Source of the DNA: RGIG6353 sp964558655
Lineage (GTDB): Bacteria; Bacillota; Clostridia; Oscillospirales; SIG627
Direction: 5' to 3'
NCBI GenBank assembly: GCA_964558655.1
Contig: CAZLEX010000035.1
Location: forward strand, 1 to 14,757
Length of the DNA: 14,757 nucleotides
Positions 14,708 to 14,757 of this stretch are shown here, one piece after another; position 1 is the first letter of the stretch; the number at the start of each line of letters is the position of its first letter. Under the pieces are notes generated by a model. The model was not told where the DNA came from. It saw nothing but the letters and a program-made list of their open reading frames with translations, and made no database searches. The translations under genes were made by a program, and so were the position numbers.

Positions 14708-14757
14708 GTTTACAATAGATATGTTACAGTAGCGGATAAAAAAAGAGTGACGAAAGG
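14708..14757 (+). other. Start of the intergenic region after the tyrosine kinase gene
   Basis: These 50 bases contain no terminator-like hairpin. They end in a purine-rich GACGAAAGG that could be the ribosome binding site of the next gene in the operon, which would start beyond the right edge. Nothing more can be supported. Confidence 0.4.

Noticed and set aside
1..14757. CRISPR array, insertion sequence or prophage
   Set aside because: No spaced direct repeats, transposase, integrase or terminal inverted repeats were seen. The only repeats are the terminator hairpin and a 13-bp duplication.

Overview
The window looks like a chromosomal segment of a low-GC, Gram-positive Clostridia-type bacterium. 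This rests on AT-rich sequence, strong purine-rich ribosome binding sites, TTGACA-N17-TAAAAT promoters and protein families typical of that group. The gene order tcdA, miaB, ylbF/ymcA-like, mutS, mutL also matches, resembling the miaB-ymcA-(cotE)-mutS-mutL order I remember from Bacillus. I see no mobile element, CRISPR array or phage gene. Base composition looks even throughout.

Left part (1-3500): the 5' half of a tRNA-Arg(CCU) gene is on the minus strand, with its own promoter and a terminator-like hairpin in its leader. Divergent from it is a PF06541-type membrane protein gene. Next come an unidentified 238-residue protein (minus) and a 533-residue plus-strand protein that fuses a nitrilase-superfamily amidase to a glycerophosphodiester phosphodiesterase (GDPD). 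A perfect 24-bp hairpin at 3445-3495 terminates transcription from both sides.

Central part (3521-13128): seven minus-strand genes run tcdA, miaB, ylbF-like, mutS, mutL, tgt and a trigger-factor-like FKBP lipoprotein. The first six are packed with 1 to 33 bases between them behind one clear promoter (TTGACT-N17-TAAAAT at 13100-13128). I see no good terminator before the hairpin at 3445-3495, so a transcript of about 9.6 kb is possible. The block combines tRNA modification at position 37 (TcdA, MiaB) and position 34 (Tgt), a probable Fe-S accessory protein, and MutS/MutL mismatch repair.

Right part (13176-14757): a divergent promoter drives the start of a surface-polysaccharide operon. It holds a Wzz-like chain-length/adaptor membrane protein overlapping by 8 bp a CpsD/CapB-type tyrosine kinase with a C-terminal tyrosine cluster. 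The operon probably continues beyond the window.

Most of the window is ordinary core genome. The points most worth a second look are the amidase-GDPD fusion with a substituted metal ligand, the unidentified protein beside it, the hairpin in the tRNA leader, the divergent Tgt, and the extracytoplasmic trigger-factor-like lipoprotein.
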